A model generated the notes under the pieces. That model saw only the letters and a list, made by a program, of their open reading frames with translations, was not told the DNA's origin and did no database searches. Below are positions 50,301-60,205 of a DNA stretch of 64,000 bases, in pieces. The stretch is taken from assembly GCF_031877795.1 (NCBI RefSeq), contig NC_133934.1, positions 45,352,725 to 45,416,724 of the forward strand, written 5' to 3'. Every line of letters starts with the position of its first letter. The first letter of the stretch is position 1. Position numbers and translations under genes: made by a program. Source of the DNA: Strix aluco. Its lineage: Eukaryota > Chordata > Aves > Strigiformes > Strigidae.

Positions 50301-53300
50301 TTTAAAGATAGTGTACTCAAAGATACAGAATGAGAAATAAAGCATAATAAATGACTGCTAGACTTTAATGTTCCAATTATTGATGAATAATTGTCTGAAA
50401 TAACTATAGGTTAAAAAAATCCTTTGTCATACAATTGATGTAGTCTGTTTATTAGAACTAGTTCTCATCTGACTTGCAAATTTTTTTACTATAGCCAATA
50501 GTATTGGTGTCTGCATTAATTGCAACTCTGCCAGTATTCATATCGAATAATTTTTTCTTTAGTCATGCATGGGTGATCAAGGCCTGCAGGAGTTTTTCGG
50601 TTTTTTGGGGTTTTTTTTCCATTTCTGTAGAAGCAGCAAGCATATTTTTTCCTTTCAGTGAAGATCAAAATAGATCATCACACTCTCACTCTGCTGCTTG
50701 TTTGTTTTTCTGCAGCATTTTGATGCCAGCTGGTCTTTGATTTGTTCCATTAAACTTTGTTGCTTAGCGCAGTAACTGCAGAGACTTTGTCGTGCTTTAA
50801 TCATGTGCTTGCTGCATCAGTAACTGTGTGCCATACTAAAACATGAGTCTCACATCTCAGATGCTTAGTTGGCTACATGCTTTGCAAGTAGTTTTGGGAA
50901 CTATTTGTCTTTTGGTAGTACTTTACTATCTCATGTGGTACAAAACACTAGGTAAGATGTTTCAGACTTTAATGACTTACCAGTGGAGTTGAAGAGTGCG
51001 TAAGACATGTGTGAACATTTGTGCCCAGGTGGCCAAGAAGGCCAATGGCATCCTGGCTTGTATCAGAAATAGTGTGGCCAGCAGGGACAGGGAAGTGATC
51101 TTACCCCTGTACTCAGCACTGGTGAGGCTGCACCTCGATTACTGTGTTCAGTTTTGGGCCCCTCACTACAAAAAGGACAGTGTTGTCCAGAGAAGGGCAA
51201 CGAAGCTGGTGAAGGGTCTGGAGCACATGTCGTACGAGGAGCGGCTGAGGGAACTGGGGTTGTTTAGTCTGGAGAAGAGGAGGCTGAGGGGAGACCTCAT
51301 CGCCCTCTACAACTACCTGAAAGGAGGTTGCAGAGAGCTGGGGATGAGTCTGTTTAACCAAGTAACAAGTGATAGGAGAAGAGGGAATGGCCTCAAGTTG
51401 CACCAGGGAAGGTTTAGACTGGATATTAGGAAGCATTTCTTTACAGAACGGGTTGTTAGGTGTTAGAATGGGCTGCCCAGGGCAGTGGTGGAGTCCCCAT
51501 CCCTGGAGGTTTTTAAGAGTCGGGTTGACATAGTGCTTGGGGATATGGTGTAGTTGGGAACTGTCAGTGTTAGGTTAATGGTTGGAGTAGATGATCTTCA
51601 AGGTCTTTTCTAACCTAGATGATTCTGTGAACAGCTGTGTAATCTGGCCTAAACCATAATTTCTGAATAATGTGATTTAAGTTACATTTCACTGAAACTA
51701 TTTTATTTCTGAGTTTTGTCAGTAAAGTTTCTTAAGCTTTTGTGAGGCAATTGGTACTGTTTGTTGAAGCTGCTTTTTCACAAAGTAAGTATCACTGAAA
51801 AAGGATAAAGAATTTTGATTTCTGACCTGTGCTGTAATGTCTCTATAAAGAAACCATGATGTTGTGGATAGGAGAAAAGTTGAGCTTCGGTCAGTGCTTC
51901 ACAAGAAGGCTTTTGGACCTTAGCAGATTGACAGTTTGATGACCAGTGATTTTCTGGTTTTTGTTAGTTTGACTGTGTGGAGACCAGTCTGACTGGAGTA
52001 CTATAGGCTTAACGTTTTAGAACTGCTACTCAAAACTGTGATGGTACTTTGAAAAGGAAAGGAATCAGGATTAAGATCTGAAAGAAACCTTAAGTTTGAA
52101 GCTTTTTTAAAAAACCTAGAATGCAATCTGCTTGCATTGTATGAAGTTGCAGTGCTATGAATAAGCCTTACACTTTATAGCAAAATAAATGAAAATTTAG
52201 TGTAAAACTTCCTGAATGCAAAGTACTTTGTTGCTAAAAATAGATCTGTGTTGTATTGCCTGAAACACAAAGTAATTCTAAAAAAGCTCATGTATTTTCA
52301 TGATTCCGTTGAGTCACCTTCTGTTAGACTTCTAGGTCTTACAGTATCAGAAATCAAAGAATTCCTATCTTGTTCTTTGCAGAAGATTATTAAGTATCTC
52401 AGAGCATGAAAAGTGTTTTGTGTTTCACTGAAATGAGGAAGGCTGCCTTGGGAGAGGGAGATAAGCTGCCTGAAGAATTTACAAGGCTTAAATTTTGCAG
52501 TCAGTGGTACTACATACCGCCTAATGACAACAGGTCTTGGAGTTTCTTGCATGCTCTGGTATTTTTGGCAGGCACGTATTGTCCCGAAATAACAAGATGA
52601 GAGGGAGAAACAAAGAAGTTGGTTCATAATAAAAAAATGAAAGTGTTACTTTTCATCTTTGCATAGGTAGAGAGTTTTCTGCAACCAAGAAATTACTCAT
52701 ATAGAGCCCTTATCTTCCTTTTCTCCCTTAACATTTTCTTCTAATTGAACTTTAAAATGGCTTGCTTGCTAATATGATTTGCTCATAATCACAAAGGTGG
52801 CGTGTCTTTATGGTTTTCTAGTAATAGGTAGAGATTGAGCTTCAGTTTTATGGTTAGGAGTTGAGGCACAAAAGTACTGCCAGATGACTTGCCAGTGTTC
52901 TCATGGGCAGCCTTTGACTAAGGGCCTCATAAGTCCAGGCTAGCTAGAGCTGATGCTTATGTATTTGATGTGCTTATGTATTTGATGTAGCTATTGCTGC
53001 TTAATTGTTGCTGATTTGATGAATACATATTAGAGCACTGATTGAAGGCATTTCACACTGAACACGTTGATGTTATTAACTGTATGGTTCCATTTTGCAA
53101 GTAAGAATTTTCAGTATTGCATTATTTCATATAGTTTGTCTGCATAGATAAGGATTGTGTCTTGACATTTCAGACCAAAACATAGCGTGGAAAAACCTTC
53201 CATAGACTTTTAACAGCATAATTTAAAATTGTACCACAAATTTGTTGCTAATCAAAGAAATGACTTGATTTTTAGTGAAGTTCTTAGTGTTGGGTGGAAT

Positions 53301-56300
53301 AAATGACACCACTTCAAATTAATTTTGGTGCTTGTCGGGCAAGACAATTGAGTTTTCTCTTCCTTAAGCATCTTTTACCTTGCTTATTAATTTTATATTT
53401 ACAGCAAAATAGAAGATGAAACCTAATTATCTAGCTAATCCTGTCTTAATAAAATTATAAGCCAAGCTTAGAGGGTTTTTTGGTTCCGAATTCACTTCGC
53501 TATAGTTACACTTAAAGCCCATGTCCTACTAGACCAGTTCCTTTTTAACTGGCGACATGTGTTCTGAAACCAGAAGAAGCAGCAAGCTTGTCACTGTAGT
53601 CAGCAGTTAGTCAGCATAAGAAAGTTGCAGTGAACTACCTCATTTTAAATTCAAAAGGGTGTGTTGAGAGAATATTGATCAAAGCTTAATATTAGCCGTG
53701 TGATATGTTCAGACTCAGAATAGGAAGATTTTTCAAGTGGCATATGTAGTGAAGTCTGAAGTTGACACATACATGTAAGGAACTGAAGGAAGTGATGCCT
53801 CAAACATTCATCGACACAGAAAACCTCAAGGACAAGCTGTGGCCTTTGCATTAGTCTAAGGAATGTCACCCAAGGAAGCAGGAGTGTATCGAAGGATGCA
53901 CCCCCCACTCCCTTGCAGTTGCATTGACAAACTCCTTAGATAAGCCTCAAAAGGGGGAAAACTGGACTGAGTGAAACCAGGTGTTTCCCCTCAAGCACAA
54001 ATACGGCTGAACCCCATACTTTGTGGCTCTGTTGTGCAAGCCAGACACCAGGCTTGCCTTGCTAATGACTTTGCGCCTCCGCCATTGAAGTGGTAACAAG
54101 AACAGATAAGAGGTGATCGCCTCTGGGATGACCGATAAGAAGCATGAAGTCAGCAAAAATCTCTGGGAACAGAGGAGAAAACAAAGCTGGACAGGGCGAG
54201 TATGACCACCGACTCAGTTGGAACCCATGCTCCACCTTTTTCCTCGTCTCTCATGGAAATGAGTTTGTGGAATACCTGCCCCTCCTCGTGTAGTATGCTA
54301 ATCAGCTGAGAAGATGAATTTAAAAGGGGCCAGAAACTTTGTTGTGTGTGCACCCACCACCCAACATTACTGGACCTGACACATCGCTGGATCCAGGGGT
54401 GGTGATCCGGATTTCTTTGACTCTCTTTCTCTCCTTTCTTTTTCTTTCCTCTCCTTTCTTTTCTTTCTTACAGGTTTATAAGAGACTACATTGCTTATTA
54501 ACCTTTTTCAAGTTTAAATTGTTTTCTACCACAAGTAAAGCATTTTAACAGGTCGTTTGGTGTCATTTCACTTTAATTTAACCCAAGGGCATCACAGAAC
54601 TGTTGTGACTCTCTGGGTCTGGATCGTGACAATACATTACTATTCCCTTAGAAACAACATTAAAAAACAAATGCGTTTTTTAAAACGGGCAGCTCCTGGT
54701 GTAGGAGATCTGATACCTTGAAGAAATACCTGATAGCCTATTTGCTACAATACAGTTCTTGCAAATTATTTCTAACCTGGAATATGTTGCTACTACGTGA
54801 TTCAAACAAGAGATGTTTCATAGCCTGCTTACACAATCTTTCTTCCATCTTCATTGTCTGATTTGTGGTTTGTTTTGTTTTTTTTTTCTTTCAGAGAAAA
54901 AGGTTCAGATGCATCTTGGAAGAACGACCAAGAACCACCACCTGAAGTAATTACATATTTTTAATTATTATTATTTTTGATTACACAAGATACGTGTAGA
55001 AAAATTTCTGTGCAGAGTAACTAATTAGCAAGCTTATTTTTTACACAAACGAGTTGGATGTACCTCTTCATTGAAAAGAAGGTTTCTTGGAGAGGTCTCA
55101 CACACAGTCGGTGTAGAGTGTGCTAGCTGTCTTTTTCTCCTTGCTTTTTGCAATTGGAAAATTGTATATCTTTGTCTTCAGTTCCTCTAGTCCTTCAAGA
55201 GCATGTATTGCAACCTGAATGTTCAACTTTGAGTAGCAGTGCTTTTACCTTGCCTAACAGCTTTGCTTCTGCTATGGAATTTTTGTCCTTGTTCTTTCAC
55301 TGCAGCTCTCTGTTTTACCTTGCCACAATTGTCCACAGTTGGACAACTTGTCCAGAAGGATGTTGTGAGGGACAGTATCATGCTGTGAGGGACTGTATCA
55401 ATTTTTACATTCACAGTCCTTATCCCACACTGTTTGTTCTGGTTTGAAGGAGAAATGTTGTGATGGACTTTTCTGTGGTTGAAGATAGGTCCTGTAGTGA
55501 TATATCAGTCTCAACCCAGAATGTTTCTTTTCCCGCTATGGATGGAATGATGCATTTTGAAATATGTTTTTTTTCTTCCCACAAACAAAACTGAGCAGAG
55601 CAGTAAGTTCTCTCAAACAATGCTGTCTGTCAGGTCTGACTGTAAATGGCCTTCCTTTCTCCGGGAGACATCATCTCACAAAAGATCATTTGAGAATCAG
55701 AAGTGTTGCATAGAATTGGACTGTGGGTATGTGATGAATAGAGCTTTGAAAGACTGCATGCTTAGAAACTTTTGGCTAGTCTTAACTTTCCTTTGTTGAA
55801 CAATTTTCTAGTGATAATGACAGAAAATGTGCTTATTGGCTAATGGTGAGCTCTTTTTTTGTTTTAGTCATATTTTGAAAGCTGTTCAGGAGATAAGCTT
55901 GTAAATGTGTAATCTGAATTTGTAGGAACCTAAGTAACTTTAAAACTTGGCTAAATACAGTCAAGCAGTCAGATCTTCTGCAGATAGAGATTCATTGCTT
56001 TTTTTCAAAGTTGTTTGGGTTGTTTTTGTTACAATGTTTCTTAATTTTAATGATGATACTGTTACCTTCAGGTTAGAATCTGAAAGTACAGGAAGAACTT
56101 CAGGTTCCTCACTGTAGGAAGGAATGAAGCTTGAACAAAATCAGTGATGGCGAGGATGGGCAAACTTGATTGCTTGTTATGACACCTTTGTTTCCGTGGC
56201 TGTTCTGACTTTGTGATATGTCTGTGTGCTCTATTTTGGAGAAAAATGCCACATGTACCATCTCGTAGTCCTGAACTAGAATAATCTCTGGGTAGTTGTA

Positions 56301-59300
56301 GCAGTTGCAGTTTACACTAAGATATTCAAACTGTGACAGCTGATGAGCTGATAGAAAGTAGCTTTTGCTGTGAAGCTAATAGCTGTTGACAAGGGTGCAG
56401 ATTAAATTTTATGCTACTGATGCTTGAAATTGTCTCTTACAGCTAGACTCTTTTCGAGCCCTCAGCTAGTAGTTGGTTCTGTAACTTCTCTGGCCAGTTC
56501 CCATGGTAAACTGCATGCAATTGCTGGAGTCAGTTCTTTTTGTGATACAGTGAAGCTTTATTTTTGTTTGAATGTTAAATTAATCCATCTTAGGCCCTTT
56601 TATGATTGCTACTTTAAGGTATATGGTAAGTGTTTGTTTTCTGACAGGCTCATAATTAGCCCAGCTTAACTGTCCACTCAGTAATACAATCTCTCTTGGC
56701 CTTGTCTTTGGGGTCATAGGATGACAAAGTGTGATCTGTATGCTGCAAAGCTAAAAGGAGCAGGTAACTGTGATTTCTCTGAGCTGGCTATTATGGAATG
56801 TTACATGGAAATTAGCTAGAAATAGAAGGTACCTGTTGTTTGTTATTTCTGCTCTAGTGAAGGATGGTGTATTGAAGTCCTTAGAAAAAGCAGGAGTTGG
56901 TGAAACATTTTACTCCATGGTATATATTATCTTGTATTCTTTGTGGCTTTTTCTGAGTAAAAATGTAATCCAGGTATGTAGACGAGGAGATAGTTGTATT
57001 CAGAAGTAATTTTTATGTGGCTTTTTAGCACTGTTTTAGTGCAGTGTTTTTGAGATCCATGCTCTGTATATACTATAGAAATATATCAGTAAGCAGCAAA
57101 ACCCTTCCTTTCAGAATTGGGAAGGGGAGAGTGGGAACAAACCCTACCCCTGTAAGTCATATGAGCAAGCTGTTTTTCAGGGAACTAATTATGCTTTCCT
57201 GTCACTAATGACTTCCTCATCCTAAATGTAAGCTAGGATTTGAAAGGTAGCAAAACTTTGTGTAACAGGAACAGAATGTTTCAGTGATACTGAATGTATT
57301 GTAAGTGACATCATTCTCCGAAGTTGAATATTCCTTTGGAATAACATTGCTGTTGGAAGTTTAACGGGAACAATGTTATTAAATATAAATGTAGACTAGA
57401 GATATTTTTAATGTAGTTTGACTGTGCTAAGTGTTGGTCACCAAGTTAATTTTAATTTGTTTTAAAAATCCATATTTTAATTTATCTAGTCTGCAGTTTG
57501 CCTTTTGAAAGCTTTTTCTTGGCAATAACTAGCCATCGCCCTCAGAGATTCCCAATTTTTTTCTTACTAACATCTAGGCAATCAAAAATTTGTGTTCAGG
57601 AAAATTAGAAGGAATAACTGAGTATTGTATAACTGCCTTATGAGAAATTTGTGAAGCGTTAAGTTTTTGATTGTGTTGAGAAGCCAGCTGAACACGATAG
57701 CTCTTTGAATGCAAAATAGGAAAGTGCAGCTTTAAGATTCTTCTAAGCTGACTGCAGGATGGATTGTTTCCTAGATAATGAATTATTGCTAGAACTAAAG
57801 TTCTCTGCAGTCTTTATATGGCTTCGTTCTCTTTTTTTTTTTTTAACCAGGCCTTGGATTTCAGTGATGATGAAAAAGAAAGAGAGGCAAAACAGAAGAA
57901 AAAGAAGCCTCAAAGTCAAGGAAGGAAGAAACTCAAATCAGAAACAAATGTATCAAGTGAGTGAATGTTATGGGAGAATGCTTTTATCTGTTAAACAGAG
58001 TTTGACATACACAATGTTATCTGTCTTAATGATTGAGCTTTCATACAGTTAATCAGTATTTCTGTGTTTTACAAAGTTATATTTGTGAATTTGTTGCTAT
58101 GTTCCTTATTTTTTTTTAAAAGGAAAATGAAGGTGTTTTCCATTAAACTGTGGAAAGGAAGTAGTATAGGAACAGGACACTTGTCAGAGGAGATTCAGAG
58201 GCTCTTACAACAGCGTCAGCTGACACACAGTGAGGATATAGAACAGATGCCACCTTTTGGAATTTAGAGCTTGCTTATTGCAGGGGTTATTGAGGCCCAA
58301 GTTCAGCTTAAGCCTTTGAGTGCAGGGAGAAGATAGAGGAAGGCCATATGCAATTTTTGGAAACCCATTTTTTTGACAATCAGAGAGAAGACACAAGTCT
58401 TGGTTGGATAGGGCATTTATTCCTTTGTCTGAAAAGGAAGCTCTTCCTCACCCATGGCATATAAATACTCCTTTAACTGTTACTTGTGTAGCCCACTGAG
58501 AACCTCTCTGTTTGGCTAACATAGTCATTAGATAAACAAACCTATAGTAGTTTAATAAACTATGTATAGTTTTTCATAGTATACATAGTGCCTTCACCTT
58601 CCTTTCTCCTACTGTTGACAGATCTGTTCCAGGTGTGTGCTTGCAGCCGTGCTCTGTTTGCAGTAACCAGATTTTCCTATCTGCCTTCTCTCATGCCTCT
58701 CTACTGACAAATCATTTTGCTTTTTGGTTGAATAATTTAAAAAGCTGTATACCGCTCTGTCGCCGTAGAGACGGACACGACAAACATCAGATTGTGTGAA
58801 ATGACCAAAATGGCTGCAAAAGCACCTTTATTGTTCTAACAAGCCTTTTTATAACCTTCTTCAAAGTAGGTGTTCATACAGGATTGGTTTACTTTAGTAA
58901 CTAACAGTTCATGATTGGGTGATAGTTTCTTGCCTGAATTGTCAGGACAGTTCTTCTTATCTTAGTTCTCTAATCTTGTTTCCATGGCACTTCTGAGGAC
59001 TTTCTGGCCTCTCATGGATACACTGGAATCTCATCAAGGTTAAATTCTTCTTCAGTTAGACTAGAGGCAGACCCGCTGCCTCCCCTGCTGTAGTGTAATG
59101 CAGTGTTGATTTATCTTCAATTTTAAAATGTGTTGCTTTTAAATCTTGTTTTAAACCAAAGCTTCGAAAATACTCACAGTTTGAGTGTTCCTGTGATTCG
59201 TTAATACAAATGAAAATGCCTGGAGGGAAAGAACGTGACATTTTTTTCTTAATGACTGAATTTGCAACCTTCAGGATCATCCTTTCTATACTACTGTAAT

Positions 59301-59939
59301 AAATCAAGATGAATTACTAAACAGTAGACTTGCCAGTATTATTGTGTTGTTTATGTTTTATTTGCGGTATTATTTGTGATAAGATTAGTTTTCAAATTTC
59401 CTTGACTTCAGCTTGAAGGATTTGTGAGGACTAAACTTAATTTTTCCAAAAGAATACTAAAACTGTGTGTGTCTGATTGTATTTTGGTTGTTTGTTTGGT
59501 TGTTTTTTTTTTTTTTTAAGGTGAGAATAAGGGACTTCATCAGTCAATGCAGCACCCTGCTTCAAGTTATTCAAGGGGATACCGTGGCAGAGGGTTCTCC
59601 AGGGATCCATTTCCTCCTCCATCAGGCCCTCCAGGTTTTTTGAGACCACAAGTAAGACCGCCACAGCTATACTCTTCAGAGAACAGAATACATCAGGAAT
59701 CTCCGGTGTTTCCACAACCTCATAGAAAAGAAAATCCAATGATGCAACAGTATTCCTTTCCTCCTCCAGTTTTTGGTTCTGTTAATGACGTGCATCAATT
59801 CCACCTTCCACCTTCAAATATGAATATGATTTGGACAGGCCCGAACATGTACAACTCATCATACCCATTTTTGCTGCCACCGCCGCCACCTCCTCCACCT
59901 CCTCCAGATAGCCATCCTTCTCAGTTTAGGCCTTACTAA
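31975..59939 (+). CDS. NAF1: NAF1, box H/ACA RNP assembly factor (eight coding exons)
   Basis: NAF1 is a nuclear assembly factor. It binds dyskerin through a GAR1-like core during maturation of H/ACA snoRNPs, scaRNPs and telomerase RNA, and is then replaced by GAR1. Coding exons are 31975-32228, 34588-34726, 44655-44748, 48411-48493, 49528-49688, 54895-54946, 57851-57956 and 59521-59939. They sum to 1308 bases, 435 residues plus stop, with intron phases 2, 0, 1, 0, 2, 0, 1 and GT/AG ends throughout. The order is a Pro/Ser-rich N terminus (1-80), an acidic Ser/Asp run (about 80-115), the core domain (about 132-240, with [20 protein letters not shown] and [16 protein letters not shown]), the conserved [20 protein letters not shown] segment, a KKKK-containing basic stretch, an RGYRGRGF motif and a Pro-rich C terminus. 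The match to mammalian NAF1 is from memory of the family. The protein is shorter than the human one of nearly 500 residues, mainly in the N- and C-terminal low-complexity parts. Confidence 0.95.
32229..34587 (+). other. NAF1 intron 1, no mobile element recognised
   Basis: The first part continues the CpG island. The rest is AT-rich with a 21-A run near 33,195-33,216 and several T runs. No coding exon, RNA gene or clear transposon. A stretch near 34,218-34,245 faintly resembles a CR1 tail but is too diverged to call. Confidence 0.7.
34588..34726 (+). CDS. NAF1: NAF1 coding exon 2, acidic serine-rich segment
   Basis: The exon completes a Ser codon begun in exon 1 and encodes an [19 protein letters not shown] run, then SDEDD and a linker ending TKDELPID. 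The many Ser residues followed by Asp or Glu are typical casein kinase 2 targets (inference). The acceptor is TTTATTCAG and the donor GTAAGT. Phase 2 on entry and phase 0 on exit. Confidence 0.93.
34727..35490 (+). other. NAF1 intron 2, unique left part
   Basis: AT-rich single-copy-looking intron sequence before the CR1 nest. Nothing else recognised. Confidence 0.7.
35491..37027 (-). mobile_element. Older CR1 LINE, 3' portion, minus strand
   Basis: On the minus strand this reads the reverse transcriptase and 3' end of a CR1. The plus-strand start at 35,491 (AATCATAGAGTCATGG) is the complement of the terminal octamers. Minus-strand frames carry [33 protein letters not shown], the [16 protein letters not shown] motif, a VADDTKL box and [18 protein letters not shown], split by several stops and frameshifts. 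The reading breaks off at 37,027 in the middle of the conserved KSMRPDE motif and resumes at 41,991. This is the older element interrupted by a younger CR1. Confidence 0.95.
37438..38527 (+). pseudogene. CR1 ORF1 remnant with SGNH esterase domain
   Basis: The start ATG 37,438 leads a frame with [20 protein letters not shown], a heptad-like coiled-coil stretch after a Cys-containing segment. A frameshift near 37,700 moves the homologous reading into another frame. A TGA at 37,937 and a second TGA at 38,369 then interrupt it. The second half is the esterase-like domain known in CR1 ORF1: GDSILRG (catalytic Ser block), a degraded GSGDI block where GTND is usual, and DGMHLS (the Asp-His block). 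The frame ends at the TAG 38,525-38,527. CR1 ORF1 products bind RNA, and the esterase role is not settled. Confidence 0.85.
38530..41906 (+). pseudogene. CR1 ORF2 remnant, endonuclease plus reverse transcriptase
   Basis: The order is an APE-type endonuclease (about 38,780-39,620, with [33 protein letters not shown] and [10 protein letters not shown]), a linker, and reverse transcriptase (about 40,587-41,300, with [53 protein letters not shown] and FADDTKLGG), then the C-terminal domain ending VDIVLRDMV. Breaks: a stop and frameshift near 39,042-39,116, a TAG at 39,620, the LTR insertion at 39,905-40,295, frame changes between about 40,440 and 40,587, and a TGA at 40,944 where Trp is usual. 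The catalytic Asp residues of the FADD box are intact, but the protein cannot be made whole. Confidence 0.9.
39905..40295 (+). mobile_element. Solo LTR (391 bp) inserted in CR1
   Basis: The segment begins TGTCCTGGTTTCAACCAGG and ends CTCCTCA, giving TG...CA termini. It is flanked by CGAGT on both sides (39,900-39,904 and 40,296-40,300), a 5-bp target duplication. Removing it restores the CR1 reading from ENMVTS to [13 protein letters not shown]. The start resembles a common avian ERV LTR family whose copies open with TGTCCTGGTTTCAGC (from memory). The 3' part holds a G-rich run near 40,227-40,242. No internal retroviral sequence remains, so it is the product of LTR-LTR recombination or a very short copy. 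Confidence 0.92.
41991..42439 (-). mobile_element. Older CR1 LINE, 5' portion, minus strand
   Basis: On the minus strand this reads [39 protein letters not shown] and a [17 protein letters not shown] segment, the CR1 ORF2 part between endonuclease and reverse transcriptase. It joins directly to the minus-strand CR1 at 37,027 once the younger CR1 is removed. The element is 5'-truncated at about 42,439 and so lacks ORF1 and the endonuclease. Confidence 0.93.
42440..44654 (+). other. NAF1 intron 2, unique right part
   Basis: AT-rich intron sequence from the CR1 nest to exon 3. Only chance frames are present and no further mobile element is recognised. Confidence 0.7.
44655..44748 (+). CDS. NAF1: NAF1 coding exon 3, start of GAR1-like core
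   Basis: The exon encodes [19 protein letters not shown] followed by [12 protein letters not shown], the first strands of the GAR1/NAF1 core domain that contacts dyskerin. It is in frame at its first base and ends after the first base of a Val codon. Acceptor TATTTTCAG, donor GTAGGC (a weaker match to the donor consensus). Confidence 0.95.
44749..48410 (+). other. NAF1 intron 3
   Basis: AT-rich intron. A T/G-rich low-complexity stretch lies at about 47,010-47,085. No coding exon, RNA gene or transposon recognised. Confidence 0.7.
48411..48493 (+). CDS. NAF1: NAF1 coding exon 4, core domain
   Basis: The exon begins with the last two bases of the split Val codon and encodes [16 protein letters not shown], then [12 protein letters not shown]. 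The DRQAAGK motif is highly conserved in NAF1 and leads into the loop before the next core strand. Acceptor CCATTTTAG, donor GTTTGT (non-consensus at +3, still GT). Phase 1 in, phase 0 out. Confidence 0.95.
48494..49527 (+). other. NAF1 intron 4
   Basis: About 1 kb of intron sequence with no recognised element. Confidence 0.7.
49528..49688 (+). CDS. NAF1: NAF1 coding exon 5, core domain
   Basis: The exon encodes [19 protein letters not shown], the GAR1-like EIFGPV...PFYVLR signature of the core, then a region with [20 protein letters not shown] that ends in AEKLKQ. The open frame appears to run on past the exon into a stop, but the GTGAGT donor at 49,689 and the split Gln codon joining exon 6 are clear. 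Acceptor GTGTTTCAG. Confidence 0.95.
49689..51019 (+). other. NAF1 intron 5, left part
   Basis: AT-rich intron sequence with a T/G run near 50,597-50,620. Nothing recognised before the CR1 fragment. Confidence 0.65.
51020..51629 (+). mobile_element. CR1 LINE 3' fragment, same subfamily as the intron 2 copy
   Basis: This segment aligns by eye with 41,360-41,990 at about 97 percent, apart from a 13-base deletion after AAAAAGGACA (near 51,180). It reads the C-terminal part of ORF2 ([39 protein letters not shown]) and ends GATGATTCTGTG. GAACA occurs just before the start (51,011-51,015) and directly after the terminal octamer, a possible short target duplication. It is 5'-truncated and has a stop before the end of the frame. 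Confidence 0.95.
51630..53773 (+). other. NAF1 intron 5, between CR1 fragment and LTR
   Basis: AT-rich intron sequence. A 17-bp tandem duplication (TGCTTATGTATTTGATG) lies at about 52,954-52,988. Nothing else recognised. Confidence 0.65.
53774..54631 (+). mobile_element. Solo LTR (858 bp), plus strand, in NAF1 intron 5
   Basis: The segment starts TGTAAGGAACTG, ends GGATCGTGACA and is flanked by ATACA on both sides (53,769-53,773 and 54,632-54,636), a 5-bp target duplication. Inside are a TATA-like AATTTAAAAGG near 54,317-54,327, a downstream GATCC-containing leader, a long polypyrimidine tract (about 54,415-54,470) and an AGTAAA-type signal at 54,534. This is the layout U3-R-U5 expected of an ERV LTR. 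No internal genes remain. Confidence 0.85.
54895..54946 (+). CDS. NAF1: NAF1 coding exon 6
   Basis: This short 52-base exon encodes [17 protein letters not shown] after completing a Gln codon. [14 protein letters not shown] is one of the most conserved stretches of NAF1 in vertebrates, which makes the call firm despite the small size. A strong pyrimidine tract precedes CTTTCAG. Donor GTAATT. Confidence 0.95.
54947..57850 (+). other. NAF1 intron 6
   Basis: AT-rich intron without a recognised transposon. A small tandem duplication TGTGAGGGAC(A/T)GTATCA lies at about 55,363-55,402. Confidence 0.65.
57851..57956 (+). CDS. NAF1: NAF1 coding exon 7, basic segment
   Basis: The exon continues directly from exon 6 with [19 protein letters not shown] and then a [16 protein letters not shown] stretch. 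The Lys-rich run is a likely nuclear localisation signal (inference). The exon ends after one base of a Ser codon. Acceptor TTTTAACCAG, donor GTGAGT. Confidence 0.94.
58746..59158 (-). mobile_element. Probable LTR in NAF1 intron 7, minus strand
   Basis: Read on the minus strand there are two CCAAT motifs (complements near 58,885 and 58,917), a TATA box TTATAAAAAGG (complement of about 58,844-58,854), an AATAAAGG signal about 25 bp further on (complement of 58,829-58,836) and a short U5-like end finishing GCGGTATACA at 58,746. AAGC lies directly beside both proposed ends (58,742-58,745 and 59,159-59,162), giving TG...CA termini and a 4-bp duplication. The promoter and polyA layout is convincing. 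The far boundary at 59,158 rests mainly on the short duplication and may be wrong. Confidence 0.6.
59521..59939 (+). CDS. NAF1: NAF1 last coding exon, Pro-rich tail
   Basis: The exon encodes 138 residues and the TAA stop. It carries an [17 protein letters not shown] segment, several Pro/Gln/Phe-rich stretches, a run of ten prolines and the end SQFRPY. The mammalian protein also ends in a Pro-rich region closing with a GPYY/RPY-like tail. The acceptor TTTTTTTAAG follows a 15-base T run, so the branch and tract are strong although AAG replaces the usual CAG. Confidence 0.93.
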
Positions 59940-60199
59940 GTTTCTATAAATGTGCATACAGAGCATTGCAGTGTAAAGGGAGGAAGAACAGACTGCTGAG
60001 ACTGTATCCCCTTATTTTGGAGATGCTTAATTTTTCTGCAACAGTAGAACAAATACAGAGTTTGATGCTTTGTGGGACATCCATAGAAAACTTTTTTTCT
60101 ATATATGTTTTCTGTTTCAAAAAAGAAAGCTATATGAGAAAAATAACTCAATATTAAATGATGATTTATTTTTATTATACCTATTAGTTTGGGATGATA

Positions 60200-60205
60200 A
60201 ATAAA
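60200..60205 (+). terminator. NAF1: NAF1 proximal polyadenylation signal
   Basis: AATAAA lies 261 bp after the NAF1 stop codon. It is followed within 15-35 bases by a T- and GT-rich stretch (TTTTTTGAG, TGGTATGTAGTGGTGG), the usual downstream element. This is the most likely main 3' end. Confidence 0.8.

Noticed and set aside
52954..53080. Possible C/D snoRNA in NAF1 intron 5 (TGATGA-like and CTGA motifs)
   Set aside because: The boxes are too close together, there is no terminal stem and no guide segment can be argued.
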